From the NCBI RefSeq assembly GCF_037975245.1, contig NC_092582.1, positions 10,952,001 through 11,016,000 of the forward strand: a stretch of 64,000 nt of DNA, written 5' to 3'. The position numbers and the translations under genes are program-made. Source of the stretch: Apostichopus japonicus. Its lineage: Eukaryota > Echinodermata > Holothuroidea > Aspidochirotida > Stichopodidae. The notes beneath the pieces were generated by a model that had not been told where the DNA came from, did not search any database, and saw nothing but the letters and a program-made list of their open reading frames with translations. Shown here in pieces: positions 61,934 through 64,000 of the stretch (positions are counted from its first letter, which is position 1; every line of letters starts with the position of its first letter).

Positions 61934-62305
61934 CAGTGGCGTAGGAAGTTACTTTTGAGTGGGGGGGGCTGAAGACTGATGGCCGGCCTGGGGGAGGGGT
62001 CTAAGGGGAGGGGGTGTCCCCCTCCCCCTTTGGATTTTTTTGCATTTCCAGGTGGCCTCAGATGCAATTTGGTGCAATATAGCACACTTCAACACCCACT
62101 CCATTTTGTAAACTTAATTTTGTATTTTCACCTGGCCTTAGATGCAATTTGGTGCTCCAAATGAGATTTTTTTCTCATTTGGAAATGAAAAAGGGGTTTT
62201 TTGACTTGCGAAGTGGGGGGGCGGAATGATACTTCCGCCCCTCCACATTTTTCACTGGGGGGGGGGGGCTGGCGCCCCCCAGCCCCCCCGGTTCCTACGC
62301 CCTTG
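61934..62305. mobile_element. Nested non-autonomous hAT-like element (372 bp)
   Basis: Ends are CAGTGGCGTAGGAA (from 61934) and the inverted TTCCTACGCCCTTG (to 62305), matching at 12 of 14 positions. They are flanked by perfect 8-bp duplications TACACTTG (61926-61933 and 62306-62313). The interior is non-coding and carries long G and C runs near both ends that could pair with each other. It inserted into the outer hAT after that element had landed in the LINE. Confidence 0.92.
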
Positions 62306-62330
62306 TACACTTGCCAACTTCAACGAGGTG

Positions 62331-62430
62331 AAGGAAGGAAAAGAAAAAGAAGAAAGAGAGAAAAGAAGAAAGGATGGAGTAGAAAATACGGCAAGAAAAC
62401 GGGAAGAGAAAGAGGAACAGTGACAAAATT
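62331..62430 (+). repeat. Polypurine tract shared with 59365-59540
   Basis: AAGGAAGGAAAAGAAAAAG-type purine sequence followed by GGGAAGAGAAAGAGGAACAG (62401-62420) and GTGACA. The same order (purine tract, then GGGAAGAGAAAGAGGAACAGTGACA) occurs near 59370-59536. The two loci therefore share a repeat-family module. Confidence 0.75.
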
Positions 62431-62519
62431 ATTCGAATTTGTAAAGCAAACAGCAGATATCACATCATATCATATCAGTGAGCATGAAAATGGCGTTCCA
62501 CGATAAACAGCCTCCAAAC

Positions 62520-63076
62520 CATGGGCGCAGATCCTGGTGAGGACAGCGGGACCCGTCCCCACCAACGTTTTCAGTAGTGTGGACATGATATACCGTGTCC
62601 CCACCAATTTGTCTTGACCAATAGCTGCATTTCAAGTTCCCCTGTATTGAACTTTGGCGCAGTTTGATCCAGCATTGTGCAAATGGCATGCAGCAGTTCT
62701 CATTTTATTGTGTTTTATCCAGTTGTTAAATATAGGACGGAAATCGCATTTGCGACAGTCTATATTTGTTTTCTGGGAGAGGACCCCAGACCCATCGTAT
62801 ATACAAAGGTCTACTTGGATTATTTGTCCCCTGATTTTCTTTCTGCGGACGCCCATGTATTTCTCCAAACTAAATTTCTAAGCCATGAGATCTAAAACTT
62901 AGGGAGGTTTAGGAGCATCATTAGGTCTGGGAAGTGTTATTTCCGGCGATCTGGGAGGTATATTTGCCCAAAAAAAATCGTACGCTACGCGAGAACCCAT
63001 GGTCGCGCTCCGCTTAGATAGTGTCATAGAACAGACACGCGTCCCCACCATTATCCAAGACTGATCTGCGCCCATG
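62520..63076. mobile_element. Nested non-autonomous hAT-like element (557 bp)
   Basis: Terminal repeats CATGGGCGCAGATC (62520-62533) and GATCTGCGCCCATG (63063-63076) are perfectly inverted over 14 bp. The flanking 8-mers CTCCAAAC (62512-62519) and CTCTAAAC (63077-63084) agree at 7 of 8 positions, so the duplication has since mutated once. It has no transposase frame. Its right subterminal region contains a module also found twice to the right (63.5 and 63.7 kb). Confidence 0.85.
62915..63020. repeat. Shared subterminal module, copy 1
   Basis: Contains TTTCCGGCGATCTGGGAGG, TACGCTACGCGAGAACCCAT and GCGCTCCGCTTAGATAGT. The same order of motifs recurs in copies 2 and 3. It lies in the right end of the 557-bp element. 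Confidence 0.75.
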
Positions 63077-63514
63077 CTCTAAACTGTCGATGTGTGAAGT
63101 GTTCGGTTTTGGAAGTATCAGGTGTATTTTTATTTCCTTCAACGAATTTTTTTAGTAACCGTCTGAATTTTCGAAAATTCCCTAACCAACATTCTTCATC
63201 ATACTCTTGCAATTTTGACCCGTCTGTTAGGGTTTGAAGGAGGTTTTTCTATATCGGTTGTCCATAGATGATATTTTGTGCAACACTATGGGTATGTTTT
63301 GAAGTGAATTTTCAAATTCTGAACAGTGGGGCTGACGGATGTTGTGGACCGCGATGAAGAATCACCTACAAAAGCAATGATCCACAGGATATGTGATGAA
63401 GTCGAACATGATGTGTGACTGGTGACAATCTTCAAAAAGGTTATAGATGAGAAAAAAAGTATTTGGAAAAAACTTGGTTCTCAGGCAAAAGTGTACATAT
63501 GGTTGGTCAGTTTC

Positions 63515-63612
63515 AAGCCCGAGAGGTGCCATTTCCGGTGATCTGGGGGTACCAAAACCAGAAATTTGCATGTACGCTGCGCGCCAACCAATGGTGGCGC
63601 TCCGCTTAAATA
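63515..63612. repeat. Shared subterminal module, copy 2
   Basis: Contains GTGCCATTTCCGGTGATCTG, then TACGCTGCGCGCCAACCAAT and GGCGCTCCGCTTAAAT. The stretch at 63581-63600 can form a hairpin with 6-bp GCGCCA/TGGCGC arms. It sits just inside the orphan terminus ending at 63661. Confidence 0.75.
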
Positions 63613-63669
63613 TTAATACGCCTCCCCCCTCCCCGGGTTAGAAAATCCTGCATACGCCCTGGTTAAATG
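63613..63669 (-). mobile_element. Orphan transposon terminus
   Basis: Read on the minus strand from 63661 it begins CAGGGCGTATGCAGGATTTT and then a CCCGGGG patch, a hAT-style start. The adjacent 8-mer GTTAAATG (63662-63669) would be the duplication, but I see no matching copy or inverted end to the left, so the element is truncated or its other end has diverged. Confidence 0.5.
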
Positions 63670-63689
63670 CAGCTTTTCAAGGCCTGGGC

Positions 63690-63781
63690 AGTGCCATTTA
63701 CTGCAATCTGGGAGGCAATATTTACCGAAAAAATTCTTGTGCACTTCGCGCCAACTTATGGTGGCGCTCAACTTAGATAGT
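63690..63781. repeat. Shared subterminal module, copy 3
   Basis: Contains GTGCCATTTACTGCAATCTG, then TTCGCGCCAACTTATGGTGG and CGCTCAACTTAGATAGTGAG. The same GCGCCA/TGGCGC hairpin arms appear at 63748-63767. This copy belongs to the right subterminal region of the outer hAT, which relates that element to copies 1 and 2. Confidence 0.75.
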
Positions 63782-63878
63782 GAGCCAGCAGTTATGACTT
63801 TTTATTTCATCAATGGCCTGCAACCCCCCCCCCCCCCCCTCCAACTTCTGACAAGAAATCTCCGCCACTGGCAATTTG

Positions 63879-64000
63879 TCGTTCAATACTGGTATTTTTC
63901 TTGATATGCTAAAAATTGCCACGGTCGTCCCTGTCTTTAAGAAAGGGGATTCAGAAAATTTTGAAAATTATCGACCTATATCACTAATATCATGTTTTTC
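63879..64000 (+). pseudogene. LINE reverse transcriptase, resumed fragment
   Basis: After the transposon and its duplicated site the plus-strand frame resumes and encodes ATVVPVFKKGD near 63918-63950 and NYRPISL near 63966-63986, the RT block that follows the KPDKAAGYDAF block left of the insertion. It continues past the window edge, where the catalytic blocks would be expected. Confidence 0.88.

Larger units (their letters stand above)
61557..63870. mobile_element. Non-autonomous hAT-like transposon (outer, 2314 bp)
   Basis: Terminal inverted repeats CAGTGGCGGAGA (61557-61568) and TCTCCGCCACTG (63859-63870) are perfect over 12 bp, flanked by the exact 8-bp duplication GCAATTTG. CAGTG-type ends with 8-bp duplications are characteristic of the hAT superfamily. 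There is no transposase ORF, so it would need an enzyme in trans. Both ends have G/C homopolymer stretches just inside the termini. It holds two complete nested hAT-like elements and one orphan terminus. Without the two nested copies and their duplicated sites it would be about 1.37 kb. Confidence 0.9.
60035..64000 (+). mobile_element. Non-LTR retrotransposon (APE-type LINE), interrupted
   Basis: The LINE occupies 60035-61556 and resumes at 63871, running off the right edge. The first part encodes an AP-like endonuclease, a linker and the start of the reverse transcriptase. The resumed part encodes the next RT block (VPVFKKGD, then NYRPISL). The two parts are in the same reading phase if the transposon and one copy of its target duplication are ignored, so the insertion split an otherwise continuous RT frame. 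The 5' boundary is unclear, since the (TA)n tracts lie immediately upstream. A CR1/L2/Rex-like clade is likely but not resolved. Confidence 0.85.

Noticed and set aside
62201-62506. 101-codon plus-strand frame
   Set aside because: It reads through the G-rich terminus of the 372-bp transposon and a polypurine tract, giving low-complexity Arg/Lys/Glu sequence.

Overview
This window is metazoan nuclear DNA, most likely from a marine invertebrate. The evidence is a giant tandem satellite, apurinic-endonuclease-type LINE fragments, nested non-autonomous hAT-like transposons with 8-bp target duplications, AT-rich minisatellites and (TA)n tracts. I see no prokaryotic gene, rRNA gene or CRISPR array, and no intact host protein-coding gene. 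The transposon style fits a deuterostome or lophotrochozoan, but I cannot name a species.

Positions 1-53789 (84% of the window) are one head-to-tail satellite with a 165-bp monomer, about 325 copies, which continues off the left edge. The monomer has a tRNA-like head: a D-arm/A-box-like segment, a perfect match to the B-box consensus GGTTCGANNCC, then TCTTTT runs. I read it as a tandemly amplified, tRNA-derived (SINE-head-like) satellite. Most copies look identical by eye. Exceptions are a block of 12 diverged ~164-bp copies (32338-34285) that ends at a 140-bp non-satellite spacer (34286-34425), patches of single-base variants in the first 6.5 kb, a mutation cluster at 41.3-42.7 kb, and four larger indels (+18, -18, +14, -17 bp).

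Positions 53790-58170 are AT-rich flank. They hold a low-confidence possible exon on the minus strand, two adjacent minisatellites (26-bp and 65-bp units) sharing an ATATCTGG core, and a 78-bp tandem duplication. The rest is featureless to me.

Positions 58171-60030 hold the 3' end of a 5'-truncated LINE on the minus strand, a promoter-like cluster of motifs (CRE, TATA, octamer, CCAAT), G-rich and polypurine transposon debris, and two (TA)n microsatellites.

Positions 60035-64000 hold a second LINE on the plus strand. Its endonuclease domain keeps the expected catalytic residues, but it has a frameshift and its reverse transcriptase domain is split by a 2314-bp non-autonomous hAT-like element (61557-63870) with perfect 12-bp inverted ends and a perfect 8-bp duplication. 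Two further hAT-like elements lie nested inside it (61934-62305 and 62520-63076), plus an orphan terminus ending at 63661. The order of events is therefore LINE first, then the outer hAT, then the inner hATs. Nothing in the window is likely to make a functional host protein. The possible new biology is the structured, Pol III-like satellite unit.
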